Positions 1 to 8,221 of a stretch of 64,000 nt of DNA are shown here, in pieces; the stretch's first letter is position 1; every line of letters begins with the position of its first letter. The stretch is from assembly GCF_033001325.1 (NCBI RefSeq), contig NZ_CP133111.1, positions 372,001 to 436,000 on the forward strand, read 5' to 3'. The stretch is from Rhodopseudomonas sp. BAL398 (GTDB taxonomy: Bacteria; Pseudomonadota; Alphaproteobacteria; Rhizobiales; Xanthobacteraceae). The position numbers and the translations under genes are program-made. The notes beneath the pieces were generated by a model, which saw nothing but the letters and a program-made list of their open reading frames with translations, did not search any database and was not told the origin of the DNA.

Positions 1-271
1 GCAGGTGCTGGACCCGTTGCATATCGGCCAGAACGTCAAGGAAGTCCTGGAGGCCGATCTGCAGGCCGAGATCGGCGCGCGCACGCTGTATCAGGAAGCC
101 GCTACCTACTGCCACGGCGTCAAGGACTATGTGTCGCGGGATCTGTTCGAGCAGTTGATGAAGGACGAGGAGCACCACATCGACTTCCTCGAAACCCAGC
201 TCGACCTGGTCAGCAAGATCGGCATCGAACTGTATCAGGCGTCGCATATCGGCGAACTCGACCACGACTGA
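1..271 (+). CDS. bfr: Bacterioferritin, C-terminal part (5' end outside window)
   Basis: The reading frame is open from the window edge and ends with TGA at 269-271, so only about the last 90 residues are present. The fragment reads as the C-terminal half of the four-helix ferritin fold of bacterioferritin: a helix with '[18 protein letters not shown]', then '[19 protein letters not shown]', where the Glu and the E-x-x-H-type residues would be diiron ferroxidase ligands. Bacterioferritin oxidises Fe(II) and stores ferric mineral in a 24-mer with haem at the dimer interface. The haem-ligand Met lies in the missing N-terminal half. The GTG at 5 is an internal codon and not the true start. The next gene is convergent. 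Confidence 0.88.
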   Translation, partial: QVLDPLHIGQNVKEVLEADLQAEIGARTLYQEAATYCHGVKDYVSRDLFEQLMKDEEHHIDFLETQLDLVSKIGIELYQASHIGELDHD

Positions 272-385
272 GCCGCAAGATTGGCGTCTCGCGGTCCTGT
301 AGTAAGGACCGATCGCGGCGTCGCTTTGGCGCAATGGCTTCCGGCGCTCGATGTGGCGTCGGAAGCCATGATCACCGACCTGGTG

Positions 386-2089
386 TCAGGCGGCGCGCAC
401 CGAATCCAGGAATTTGACGACCTCGGTTTTCAGTTTGCTGCTGTCAGTGGACAGCGATTTCGCCGAATTCAACAGCTGCGACGAGGCCGATCCGGTCTCG
501 CTGGCGCCGCGCTCGACGTCGGCGATGTTGGCGCTGACTTGCATGGTTCCTTGCGCGGCCTGCTGCACATTGCGGGAAATTTCCTGGGTCGCGGCACCTT
601 GCTGTTCGACCGCCGAGGCGATCGCCGAGGAAATCTCCGACATCTGTGAAATCGTCGTCCCGATCTCCTTGATGGCGGCAACCGATTCATCGGTGGCCGC
701 TTGCATGCCGGTGATCTGCTGACTGATTTCGTCGGTTGCCTTGGCGGTCTGCTCGGCCAGCGCCTTGACCTCGGAGGCGACCACGGCGAAGCCACGGCCG
801 GCATCGCCGGCGCGGGCGGCCTCGATAGTGGCATTCAGCGCCAGCAGATTGGTCTGGCCGGCGATGGTGTTGATCAATTCCACCACGTCGCCGATCCGGC
901 TGGCCGCGGCGGCGAGCTGGTTGATCCGCCCATTGGTCTTGTCGGCCTGCTGCACGGCGGCGCCGGCGATCCGCGCCGAATCCTGCACCTGACGGCCGAT
1001 CTCGTGGATCGACGACGCCATCTCCTCGGTGGCGGAGGCCACCGACTGGACGTTGCTGGTGGCTTCCTCGGACGCCCCGGCCACCACCACCGTCAGTTTT
1101 TGCGACTGTTCCGCCGTGGCCGCCAGCGTCGCGGCCGAGGCCTCGAGTTCGGCCGACGCCGCCGACACCGCCTCGACGATCTTGCCGACCGCGCCCTCGA
1201 AATCATCGGCCAGCCGGTTCATGTCCTCGCGGCGTTGCAGCGCCCGGGCCTGTTCGCGCTCGGCTTTGCTCGCGGCCTCCTCGCGCGCTTTGCGATCGGC
1301 ATTCTCCCGGATCACGGTCACGGTCTTGGCGATGTCGCCGATCTCGTCGCCGCGTCCGGCGCCCGGAACGTCGACGCTCAGCTCACCCGCCGCCATCTTG
1401 CCGAGCGCGCCGTTGAGCTTCATCAGCGGCCGCGAGGTGCCGACGAAATTGAAGATCATCGAGGCGAACAGCGACAGCATCACCGCCATGCCGAGCGCGA
1501 AATTCAGCCGGTTGGCCTGGCTCAGTTGCGTCGCGGCCTGGTCCTTGGCGCTGTCGGCGGCCCGCTTGGCGGCGTCCACGGTGGTACGCATCAGCGACAA
1601 GGCATTGGACATCAGCGCCAACGCGCGGGCGTCGATCTGATCACGCTTTTTGTGTTCGGCCTGGAGCTGCTCGCCGGTCGCGGTCGATCCCTGCAGCGCC
1701 GCCAGCTCGGTCACCTGGCCGATATAGTCGGCGGCCAGCGAGCTGATCGTCGCAAATTGTTGCTTGTCCTGCGAATTCGCCACGTTTGAGACCGCGGTTG
1801 CAATGTCCTGCTTCACCAGCGCGTGGGCCTGTTGCAGGTCGCCGATGGCTTTCTCGATGTCCGGTGCCGTGCTGGCCAGCCGGATGTCGCGTCCCGCAAG
1901 CTGCATCCGGCGCAGACCGATATTGGCTTCGAGCCCGTGGTCGGCGACTTCCTGCTGGGCGTTGGCGTGCTGATTGGCGACGTTGATCGCCCGCTCCGTG
2001 AGCATCTGATTTCCGGCCATGGCGAGCGACAGAACGATGCTGACCAGGCTTGCGAGTCCGAGCTTGATGCCAATGCTATTTAATCTCAT
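386..2089 (-). CDS. Methyl-accepting chemotaxis protein
   Basis: This 567-residue transmembrane chemoreceptor has a first membrane helix at about residues 8-27, a helical periplasmic sensor to about 193 (rich in Gln/Ala, four-helix-bundle-like), a second membrane helix at 195-217 and a HAMP domain at about 218-270. The cytoplasmic signalling coiled coil follows. Its hairpin tip at about 400-447 contains the diagnostic '[20 protein letters not shown]' and '[15 protein letters not shown]'. It would control CheA kinase through CheW and be adapted by methylation. No C-terminal pentapeptide tether for CheR is visible. No che genes are nearby, so it is an orphan receptor and its ligand is unknown. 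The start is the ATG at 2089 preceding a good signal anchor. Confidence 0.95.
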   Translation of the reverse strand: MRLNSIGIKLGLASLVSIVLSLAMAGNQMLTERAINVANQHANAQQEVADHGLEANIGLRRMQLAGRDIRLASTAPDIEKAIGDLQQAHALVKQDIATAVSNVANSQDKQQFATISSLAADYIGQVTELAALQGSTATGEQLQAEHKKRDQIDARALALMSNALSLMRTTVDAAKRAADSAKDQAATQLSQANRLNFALGMAVMLSLFASMIFNFVGTSRPLMKLNGALGKMAAGELSVDVPGAGRGDEIGDIAKTVTVIRENADRKAREEAASKAEREQARALQRREDMNRLADDFEGAVGKIVEAVSAASAELEASAATLAATAEQSQKLTVVVAGASEEATSNVQSVASATEEMASSIHEIGRQVQDSARIAGAAVQQADKTNGRINQLAAAASRIGDVVELINTIAGQTNLLALNATIEAARAGDAGRGFAVVASEVKALAEQTAKATDEISQQITGMQAATDESVAAIKEIGTTISQMSEISSAIASAVEQQGAATQEISRNVQQAAQGTMQVSANIADVERGASETGSASSQLLNSAKSLSTDSSKLKTEVVKFLDSVRAA

Positions 2090-2393
2090 GGCGGCTGCTT
2101 TCCGGTTTTCCGCTGCTACGAGAATGGACGCGAGCTAATTCGTCGTGGTGAAACGGCGCGTCATGGCCAATCGTATGCAGTGAAGTTGCGTGTCAGAAAG
2201 CCGTTACGCCGCGGTCATGAAACGCTTGTTAATTTTCCCCTTGCGTCATACTAAGTAATGAGATTGCTCGCTGTTACTATGCAGCTGAGTACCGATGCAC
2301 CCGACTATCCGCGCGACATACGCGCGCGGGTTTCGATCAATTCGCTTGGTCAGGAGATGAGGACCGGGCAGGCCGCGCCGGCGCCGTGCGCGG
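2090..2393. other. Intergenic region upstream of the chemoreceptor
   Basis: This 304-base gap separates the chemoreceptor start from the end of the PPOX-type gene, both on the minus strand. It is more AT-rich than its surroundings around 2220-2285 and probably carries the chemoreceptor promoter. I see no convincing gene, RNA or repeat. A short plus-strand frame from 2258 has poor codon use and is not called. Confidence 0.5.
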
Positions 2394-2999
2394 CTAGAGT
2401 TGGCTGCGGAAGCGCGCCTCGACGTCAGTCTGGCTCTCGGGTTCGCCGAGACTGGTCTGGTCGTGGATAATCTGGCTGATGCTGGGCAGCACCGCGCGCT
2501 CGACCTGAGCGTCGGCGGACCATAGGCGCGAGCGCATCAGCGCCTTGCCGCAATGGAAATACGCCTCGGTGACGGCGATCCGCAGCACCGCGCGCGGCGG
2601 CTTGCCGAACTCCTCCATCGCCGCCAGCAGCTCCGGCTCCGCCGAGACGCTGCCTTGGCCCGAGACCCGCAGCGTGTCGTCGATGCCGGGCACGAAGAAG
2701 ATCAGTTGCAGCAACCCGCTGCCGGAAACCAGATTCTTGAAGCTGTCGATCCGGTTGTTGCCGGGGCGATCGGGCATCAGCAGCTCGTGAGGGCCCTTGA
2801 CGGTGACGAAGCCCGGATGGCCGCCGCGCGGCGAGGCGTCGACGCTGCCGTCGGCGCCGGATGTCGCCAGCACGCAGAATGGCGACAGGCCGATAAAGCT
2901 GGCTGCGTGTCGGTCGATCGAGGGACGGGCTTTGGCGATCACCCGTTCCGTCGGCTCCGGGTAGATCGCGCCAAGGTCGTCAGCGGCAAGCTCTGTCAC
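2394..2999 (-). CDS. Pyridoxamine 5'-phosphate oxidase-family FMN-binding protein
   Basis: This 201-residue soluble protein has the split-barrel flavin fold. 'FCVLATSGADGSVDASPRGG' at about 42-61 is the first strand pair and the phosphate-contacting segment typical of PPOX-like proteins of the DR2398/MSMEG type. 'LLMPDRPGNNRIDSFKNL' follows, with the conserved R-x-G-N-N-R motif that binds flavin phosphate. The family contains F420/FMN-dependent reductases and haem-utilisation relatives, so the reaction cannot be read from sequence. The first ATG (2997-2999) gives the expected length. It sits upstream of the chemoreceptor in the same orientation but 304 bases away, so co-transcription is doubtful. 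Confidence 0.85.
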   Translation of the reverse strand: MTELAADDLGAIYPEPTERVIAKARPSIDRHAASFIGLSPFCVLATSGADGSVDASPRGGHPGFVTVKGPHELLMPDRPGNNRIDSFKNLVSGSGLLQLIFFVPGIDDTLRVSGQGSVSAEPELLAAMEEFGKPPRAVLRIAVTEAYFHCGKALMRSRLWSADAQVERAVLPSISQIIHDQTSLGEPESQTDVEARFRSQL

Positions 3000-3067
3000 G
3001 TCGATCCCCCGTCATTGTCCACCATCGACTCGAAAGGTACCATGCTGCGGCGCGCTCGCAAGCCGTC

Positions 3068-3508
3068 TCAGCGGGATTTGTGGCGCCATGGCCAGTCGAT
3101 CACCCCGGCGGCATAAAGCGTCGCCCAGATGATCAGCGGCTGCGCCGCCAGCCGCGGGCCATGGTACCACCAGCTGTCGGGGATGCCGGCGATCCGGATG
3201 CCGTCGAGCGCGTGTTTGAAATTGGCTGGCCAGACGCACAGCGCATAGGCGGCGAGGGCGATGCCGGCCCACCAGCGCAGCGGCCGGGTCACCAGCGCCA
3301 CCGCGCCGGCGAGTTCGCACAGCCCGGTGATGAAGATCACCGGCGCGGCGAAGGGCACCCATGACGGCGTCATCGCCAGCAATTTGTCCGGCGCAAGCAG
3401 ATGTGCGATTCCGGCAGCGGCAAAGAAAGCCGCCAGCACCCAGCGCATCACCGCCCGCGCGCGGCCTGACGCCGCTGCGGGCGATGTCGGTTTGGCTGCC
3501 GCGGTCAT
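3068..3508 (-). CDS. DoxX-like four-helix membrane protein
   Basis: This 146-residue integral membrane protein has about four hydrophobic helices: roughly 18-37 ('AVMRWVLAAFFAAAGIAHL'), 51-71, 76-95 and 118-136. 'FFAAAGIAHLLAPD' and 'FITGLCELAGAVAL' are characteristic of the DoxX/DoxD-like family. The family was named for the small subunit of an archaeal thiosulfate:quinone oxidoreductase, but most bacterial members have no assigned reaction. The DUF2188 gene lies 15 bases upstream in the same direction, so the two may be co-transcribed. The function here is open. Membrane location is secure. Confidence 0.82.
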   Translation of the reverse strand: MTAAAKPTSPAAASGRARAVMRWVLAAFFAAAGIAHLLAPDKLLAMTPSWVPFAAPVIFITGLCELAGAVALVTRPLRWWAGIALAAYALCVWPANFKHALDGIRIAGIPDSWWYHGPRLAAQPLIIWATLYAAGVIDWPWRHKSR

Positions 3509-3523
3509 TGTGCCGGCGGCGGC

Positions 3524-3769
3524 TCAGGTCTTGTCGACGATGTCGGTGGTCGGACGATCATTGCCGCGCACGGTCTCCTCGTGCCACTTGCCGTGCTCGT
3601 CCTCATATTGGATCACCTCGGTCCGGCCGGGGACGCGCTGCTCGTCCGCCGCACGCCGCGCCGCTGCGGCCGCCTTGTCGTGGCTGGGATAGGGCTCGGA
3701 AAACACCTCGCCGACCTTGTAGGCCCAGCCGCCGTCATGTTCGACGATCTTGTAAACAACATTGGTCAT
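3524..3769 (-). CDS. Small DUF2188-like protein
   Basis: This 81-residue protein starts 'MTNVVYKIVEHDGGWAYKVG', followed by 'SEPYPSHDKAAAAARRAADEQ'. That is the usual layout of DUF2188: a beta hairpin carrying V-x-x-H-x-G-G-W, then an Ala-rich helix. Family members are small cytosolic proteins of unknown role, common in Rhizobiales. I chose the ATG at 3767-3769 rather than upstream frame extension to 3886, because the extension is Arg-rich with poor codon use and the domain begins exactly here. It lies 15 bases from the DoxX-like gene and is probably in one transcription unit with it. Confidence 0.78.
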   Translation of the reverse strand: MTNVVYKIVEHDGGWAYKVGEVFSEPYPSHDKAAAAARRAADEQRVPGRTEVIQYEDEHGKWHEETVRGNDRPTTDIVDKT

Positions 3770-3894
3770 GGCCGACTCGCTTTCGAGATGGGTGACGATC
3801 CGCAGTCTGACGCCGCGTACCAGGCCGCGCAACAACGCGCCCGGCCCAGCGATGTTCCGCGCCGGGAACCTGAGGCGCGGCGCCACAGCGGCCG

Positions 3895-4530
3895 CTATCG
3901 CGGCGCCACCGCCACGGCGGCTTCGTTGCGGCGCAGGAACGGGATGGTGAAAGGCGCGTCATAGAACAGGCCGTAGGGCGTTCCGACCGGCTTCCAATGC
4001 GAATCCGCCAGCGCCGCGATCAATTGCTGCTGCCGCGGCGCCAGATCGCGGCCGGTGCCGGAAAAGCGCAGCGTGGCCACGGTCTGGGCCGGCACGGTGA
4101 CGATCTTGACGCGGTCGTCGGTCGGCGTCGGCGCATCGGCGCTGCTGTAGCGCGCCGGCAGGAAGAACCGCATCCGCACGCCGCCGTCCGTGGCGGTTTC
4201 GACCGGGGCGGTCATGGCAATTTTGGCCGGCCGCGCGACATCGACCGGCGCGGTCATCGCCACCCGCTCGGGCGCGCCGGCGGCGCCACGATTGGCGCCG
4301 GAAATATAGGAAAACAGCAGGCCAAAAGCCTGACCGCGGCCGGCCTGGTCACCCTGGTCGAGATCGACCTCGGCGGCGAGCCGCGGTCCGTAGCTGCGGA
4401 TCTCGATATTGGCGGCGGGCTGGTCGAGCACCGTATAGGCCGGCTCCTCATAGAGCCGCAGCCCGAACGTGCCGAGGATCGCCTCGGTAACGAGTACCAC
4501 ATAATACCAGAGGTCCGACAGCATCGGCAT
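3895..4530 (-). CDS. SOUL-family haem-binding protein
   Basis: This 211-residue protein has an N-terminal hydrophobic stretch (about 6-21, 'DLWYYVVLVTEAILGTFG') that may act as a signal anchor. The SOUL/HBP fold follows: 'YEEPAYTVLDQPAANIEIRSY', 'RVAMTAPVDVARPAKIAMTAPV' and 'MRFFLPARYSSADAPTPTDDRV'. The double 'MTAPV' element and the 'FFLPxxY' segment are hallmarks. Bacterial members bind haem or other tetrapyrroles, but their physiological role is not established. The protein probably sits in the membrane or periplasm. It is monocistronic as far as can be seen, since the flanking gaps exceed 120 bases. Confidence 0.88.
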   Translation of the reverse strand: MPMLSDLWYYVVLVTEAILGTFGLRLYEEPAYTVLDQPAANIEIRSYGPRLAAEVDLDQGDQAGRGQAFGLLFSYISGANRGAAGAPERVAMTAPVDVARPAKIAMTAPVETATDGGVRMRFFLPARYSSADAPTPTDDRVKIVTVPAQTVATLRFSGTGRDLAPRQQQLIAALADSHWKPVGTPYGLFYDAPFTIPFLRRNEAAVAVAPR

Positions 4531-4626
4531 TTTCCAATTCTCGCCCGGCCAGATGGCGCTGATCGAGAGCTAATGACGAAGCCGGATCAGGCAAGGTTTT
4601 CGGCATCGACCAGCGATGCGGGCGCG

Positions 4627-4652
4627 GCAATGTGTCGGGGCAATGTGTCGGG
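4627..4652. repeat. 13-bp tandem duplication
   Basis: The unit CAATGTGTCGGGG occurs twice head to tail (4627-4639 and 4640-4652), followed by CAATG of a third partial copy. It lies in the divergent promoter region between the SOUL gene (minus) and the DUF2277 gene (plus). It is probably a slippage product. No regulatory role can be claimed. Confidence 0.8.
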
Positions 4653-4753
4653 GCAATGCGGCCGTCAGACCCCGCCAATGTTGGTTTCCGGATCTGCCGG
4701 ACTACGCTTAAATATGGCTGCCGCCCGTTCCGCGAACCTCACCGGAGCCAATC

Positions 4754-5020
4754 ATGTGCCGCAACATCAAGACGTTGTTCAATTTCGAACCACCGGCGAC
4801 CGAGGCGGAAATTCACGCTTCGGCGTTGCAGTTCGTCCGCAAATTGTCCGGCTTCAATGCGCCGTCGCAGGCCAATGCGGCCGCGTTCGATCGTGCCGTC
4901 GCCGAAGTATCGCAGGTCGCGCGAGACCTTTTGGCGTCGCTGCAGACTCAGGCGCCGCCGCGCGATCGCCAGATCGAGGCGGAGAAGGCGCGCGACCGCT
5001 CGCGCGCGCGGTTCGGATAG
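4754..5020 (+). CDS. Small DUF2277-family protein
   Basis: This 88-residue soluble protein starts 'MCRNIKTLFNFEPPATEAEI', the diagnostic opening of DUF2277 (M-C-R-N-I-x-x-L-x-N-F-x-P). 'ALQFVRKLSGFNAPSQAN' and 'FDRAVAEVSQVARDLLASL' follow. Many family members are described only as small conserved actinobacterial and alphaproteobacterial proteins, and no reaction is known. The Cys at position 2 is invariant in the family as I know it. The start is fixed by the family N-terminus. It is convergent with the collagen-like gene, 22 bases away. Confidence 0.85.
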   Translation: MCRNIKTLFNFEPPATEAEIHASALQFVRKLSGFNAPSQANAAAFDRAVAEVSQVARDLLASLQTQAPPRDRQIEAEKARDRSRARFG

Positions 5021-5042
5021 CGCGCGGCGCGCGGTCTCGCGT

Positions 5043-5672
5043 CTATTCCTTGTGCTTGTGCTTTTTCTTTTTCTTTTTGCCGTCGTCGTCTGGCTCGGCG
5101 TCGATGTCGACACTGGCCTCGGCGTCACGCGCGGCGGCTTCGAGCGCCTCGAGGGCGAGCCGTTGCTCGAGCTCGCGGGCTTCGCGTTCGAGCGCTTCGC
5201 GCGCGCGGGTCGCCTTGTAGTCCTCATAGGCGTCGAACAGAAGATGCAGCCACGGCATCACCTGATCGAGCGACGGCAATTGTCCGGCCGGGCCGGCTTC
5301 GCCACGTGGGCCGGCTTCGCCACGCGGACCTTGCTCGCCCGGCTTGCCCTGCGGTCCCTGCGGACCGACAGCGCCCTGCGGACCCGGTTTGCCGTCCGGA
5401 CCAGCTTTGCCATCCGCACCCGGCTTGCCGTCGGGGCCAGGCTTGCCTTGCGGCCCGGGCGCGCCGGGCTTGCCGTTGACGCCGGGCTTGCCTTGGGGGC
5501 CTGGATCGCCGCGCTTGCCCTGCGGACCGGCTTTGCCGGGAAGCCCCGGCTTGCCCTGCGGACCTTCGGGGCCGGGCCGGCCGGGATGACCCTGCGGGCC
5601 GGGGAGGCCGGCGAGACCGGCGGGTCCGCGCGGGCCGATCGGACCCTGCCTCGGTGTTGTTTGCTTCGCCAC
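5043..5672 (-). CDS. Collagen-like Gly-X-Y repeat protein
   Basis: This 209-residue protein holds an unbroken run of 41 Gly-X-Y triplets at about residues 10-132 ('[19 protein letters not shown]' onward), with many GPQGKPG, GKPGPDG and GPRGEAG blocks. Lys/Arg next to Asp/Glu triplets could stabilise a triple helix without hydroxyproline. A helical, Leu- and Glu/Arg-rich segment follows (about 134-190), a plausible trimerisation coiled coil, then an acidic patch and a tail of six Lys with HKHKE. I see no signal peptide or anchor. I chose the GTG at 5670-5672, because GGAGG lies 5 bases upstream. The in-frame TTG at 5699 is an alternative. Function is unknown. Confidence 0.85.
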   Translation of the reverse strand: MAKQTTPRQGPIGPRGPAGLAGLPGPQGHPGRPGPEGPQGKPGLPGKAGPQGKRGDPGPQGKPGVNGKPGAPGPQGKPGPDGKPGADGKAGPDGKPGPQGAVGPQGPQGKPGEQGPRGEAGPRGEAGPAGQLPSLDQVMPWLHLLFDAYEDYKATRAREALEREARELEQRLALEALEAAARDAEASVDIDAEPDDDGKKKKKKHKHKE

Positions 5673-5762
5673 GTCTGCCTCCGAACTGATTCTGCACAAG
5701 CGTTGTAGCAGCAGGACGGTGACGGCTTCAAATCCGCGGCAGTGACCGGTTCGCCGTGCGCG

Positions 5763-5936
5763 TCACTCGGTCGGCGCCTGCGACGTGGATTGATCCCGCG
5801 TCGCGCGGGCGTTGTCGTCGGGCTGCGCCATCGGACGCTTGCTTCGTCCGGTGACGCGAAACAGCGTATGGACCGTGGTGCCGACCGTGGCGCAGCCGCC
5901 GCGCATATTGGGCAGGATCAGAACAGCTTCATTCAT
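5763..5936 (-). CDS. Small hypothetical protein (57 aa)
   Basis: This short frame begins 'MNEAVLILPNMRGGCATVGT' and continues 'TVHTLFRVTGRSKRPMAQPD' before an Ala/Thr/Gln-rich tail. A GGAG lies 7 bases before the ATG at 5934-5936, and an upstream ATG at 5940-5942 (59 aa) is closer to it. Nearly every codon ends in G or C, as in neighbouring real genes, which supports coding. I recognise no family. It could be a small regulatory or secreted peptide, or a chance frame. Confidence 0.5.
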   Translation of the reverse strand: MNEAVLILPNMRGGCATVGTTVHTLFRVTGRSKRPMAQPDDNARATRDQSTSQAPTE

Positions 5937-6105
5937 CGTCATTCTCCGTTGTTGTCTTGGATGTTGTTCTGGAGAAATCTGCGAAGAATTGTTTGGTTCG
6001 CGGTGACGTGCGGTTATGGTTACCGCGGCTTTAATGCGGTCGGACTGCGCGTAGGACCGCGGCCGAGTGGTCCGGCGATGCCGCGCGGTTTTCGTGCGGG
6101 CGCGG

Positions 6106-7110
6106 CTACGCCGCGTCGGTCTTGGGGCTGCCCTGCGCCGCCGCGGCCGGCAGCACCACCAGCGCGTCGTCCTTGCGGCAGATGCCGAAGGTGCCGTTGA
6201 TGTTGGAGGTCAGCACGCTGGCCGGCTCGCCGCATTTTTCGCAGTGGAACACGCCGGCGGCGTCGAACCGGCCGGCGAGCTTGTCCTGCTTGCTGATCAG
6301 CGTGCAGGCGTGGCTGACCGGATCGATCGAGACCTTGGCGCCGCAGGAGAAGCAGAACCGCGCCTCGGAATGCTGCTTGGCCTGATCGATATTGGCCGGG
6401 ATCTTGCTGGCGCAGACCGGGCACGACACCGACACCGCGCGGGTGAATTGCGAGGCGCCGGGCAGCCGCAGGAAGATGCTGCCGGAGGTCGAGCGATGGG
6501 CGTGGAAGCGCTGGCCGCAATGCTCGCAGGTCGGCTTGGCGCTGTCGCCGGGCTGATTGCCGATCTGGAATTCGACGGTCTGCTTGCAGCTCGGGCAGCT
6601 GTCGGTCTCGGTGACCAGTCTGCGTTCGGGCGCCGGCTTGCCTTCGGCCAGATGCGCCTCGATCTGCAGCGTATGGCGCGTCGTCATCATCTCGATCACG
6701 TCATAGGGCATCGGCCGGCCGGTGATTTCGCCAAGCTCGTGGCTGACGCCGATCAGATTGTCGATGCATTGTTCGAGCTGCGCCAGATAGACCGACGGAG
6801 GCAATTGCTCGTCGCGCCCGCTCTTGACCGATTTGTGGATCTGGCTGATCGAGGTTTCGAGCTGGCGCGCCAGCACGTCGATATTCGCCGCCACTCTGGT
6901 TTCGGTGGTGCGCATCCGAACCGTCCAGACCACCGCCAGCGTCGCCAGGCTGGCGCCGAACACGGCCGAGACCTGGCCCCAAAACCATACCCATCCGTGT
7001 TGGGTGCCGAGCGCCACGCCGAGCACGATCATGAACAGCCCGGTGCAGGCCGCGATGGTCTCGATCGGATGCGCTGAGAACACTCTCATGAAGGCTTTGC
7101 GCAGCACCAT
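6106..7110 (-). CDS. Membrane protein with cytosolic zinc-ribbon-like cysteine pairs
   Basis: This 334-residue protein has two N-terminal membrane helices (about 17-36 and 41-64), a coiled-coil-like stretch (70-130) and a Cys-rich region. The pairs are C172/C175 with C195/C198, C230/C233 with C253/C256, and C290/C293 with a single C311. Each pair of CxxC knuckles looks like a rubredoxin- or zinc-ribbon-type site, giving two complete sites and one incomplete site. With both helices near the N-terminus, the ribbon region is predicted to be cytosolic. I do not recognise a named family. A role in protein or nucleic-acid contact at the membrane is only a guess. It is transcribed alone. Confidence 0.7.
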   Translation of the reverse strand: MVLRKAFMRVFSAHPIETIAACTGLFMIVLGVALGTQHGWVWFWGQVSAVFGASLATLAVVWTVRMRTTETRVAANIDVLARQLETSISQIHKSVKSGRDEQLPPSVYLAQLEQCIDNLIGVSHELGEITGRPMPYDVIEMMTTRHTLQIEAHLAEGKPAPERRLVTETDSCPSCKQTVEFQIGNQPGDSAKPTCEHCGQRFHAHRSTSGSIFLRLPGASQFTRAVSVSCPVCASKIPANIDQAKQHSEARFCFSCGAKVSIDPVSHACTLISKQDKLAGRFDAAGVFHCEKCGEPASVLTSNINGTFGICRKDDALVVLPAAAAQGSPKTDAA

Positions 7111-7239
7111 GCACCTGTCGACGAGGGTTGATTGGGCTAACTTACCGCCGAATCTGTGCGGCTCAAAGCCGAACCTGCGCGGCCGACACAGTTTTACCGG
7201 CGAACCTTTCGCAGCTTGGCGCGGCGCGGTGATTCGATA

Positions 7240-7620
7240 TCAGTCTGTGACCAGCGACGCCACGGCCTCGATCTCGATCAGCATCTTCGGGTCGGGCAGC
7301 GCCTGCACCACGCAGGTGGTGCGCGCCGGATAGGGCGCCGGGCCAAACGCTTCGGCATAAAGCTTGTTCATCGGCGCGACGTCGGAGGCACGGGTCAGCA
7401 GCACATTGACCTTGACCAGATGCCGCATCGTGGCGCCGGCCTGATCGAGCACGAGCTGCAGCCCCTTCACCACAAACGCAAATTGCGCGGCGAAATCATC
7501 CGGCAGCTGGCGATTGTCGTCGAAGCCGGGCGTGCCGGAGATGAATAACAGGTCGCCGATTCGCGCGGCCGAGGAGAGCGGCGGCGCACCATGCTTGGCG
7601 GGAATGTGCTGGATCGGCAT
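7240..7620 (-). CDS. RidA/YjgF/UK114-family protein
   Basis: This 126-residue protein covers the whole RidA fold. 'LLFISGTPGFDDNRQLPDDF' holds the conserved S-G strand. 'VVKGLQLVLDQAGATMRHLVKVNVLLT' is the central helix and strand. 'YPARTTCVVQALPDPKMLIEIEAVA' carries the Arg that binds the substrate carboxylate in imine deaminases, followed by the usual L-P-x-P-x-x-x-I-E-I-E ending. Members form trimers and hydrolyse reactive enamine/imine intermediates, although many paralogues have other or unknown substrates. The expected Arg and terminal Glu are both present, so deaminase activity is plausible. The start is the ATG at 7618-7620. Confidence 0.9.
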   Translation of the reverse strand: MPIQHIPAKHGAPPLSSAARIGDLLFISGTPGFDDNRQLPDDFAAQFAFVVKGLQLVLDQAGATMRHLVKVNVLLTRASDVAPMNKLYAEAFGPAPYPARTTCVVQALPDPKMLIEIEAVASLVTD

Positions 7621-7763
7621 CGGGGCTCCTTGGCGCGGGAATGTGGTGTGAGAATAGCTCGCATCTGCTCAAGCGCAATATGCGGCGGCGTCGCCCAACG
7701 CCATCCCGACAGCGACGCCGTCGCGACGGCGTCGCTGCTGCCGGACCATTTTGCCGCCGGCGC

Positions 7764-7964
7764 TCAGCTCTTCGCCATCGCCTCGCGCTGCGCGAGCAAG
7801 CGATCCAGTTCGTCCTGCTGCTCGGCGATGCGATCGGCGGTGCGGGTTTCGTCGGCGGCCCCCGAGGAGCCGGCCGCCTGTTCGGTCAGCTGGCGCAGAT
7901 TATCACGCAAGATCGCGATGCGGTCGTCGAGCGCGGACAGCGAGAGCGGCGTGTCGTTGGTCAT
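7764..7964 (-). CDS. Small coiled-coil protein (66 aa)
   Basis: This short acidic protein reads 'MTNDTPLSLSALDDRIAILR' and then a continuous amphipathic helix with heptad-like Leu/Ile spacing to 'LDRLLAQREAMAKS'. I chose the ATG at 7962-7964, since an AGGACA lies upstream and the extension to 8009 is Arg-rich and atypical. No family is recognised. It resembles short conserved helical proteins of Bradyrhizobiaceae. It is divergent from the hemerythrin-GGDEF gene, and a shared control region is possible. Confidence 0.6.
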   Translation of the reverse strand: MTNDTPLSLSALDDRIAILRDNLRQLTEQAAGSSGAADETRTADRIAEQQDELDRLLAQREAMAKS

Positions 7965-8221
7965 GGTGAGTGTCCTGTTAGGGCGACGCCCCACGATGCG
8001 GGTGCGCAATGTCGGCCAGGATAGCCGGGTTCGGCCGCGATATCCATGGCGACAGGCAAGCGCGATCCGCCATCGTGGTGCGTCGCGGATCGCGCCCGTC
8101 GGTGATCGACGCTGTTGGCTGCGGGAGTGGCGGGCTTCGCGCGCCTTTGACCGTTGGTCTTAACTTGCCATCAATGGTGAAGGCCTACACCGGCGGAATA
8201 TTCGTAGGATTGAAGCATCAG

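Noticed and set aside
701-1789. Long plus-strand open frame (362 codons) opposite the chemoreceptor
   Set aside because: It is antisense to a perfect MCP signalling domain, is rich in Gly/Arg/His from reversed GC-rich codons, and shows no domain.
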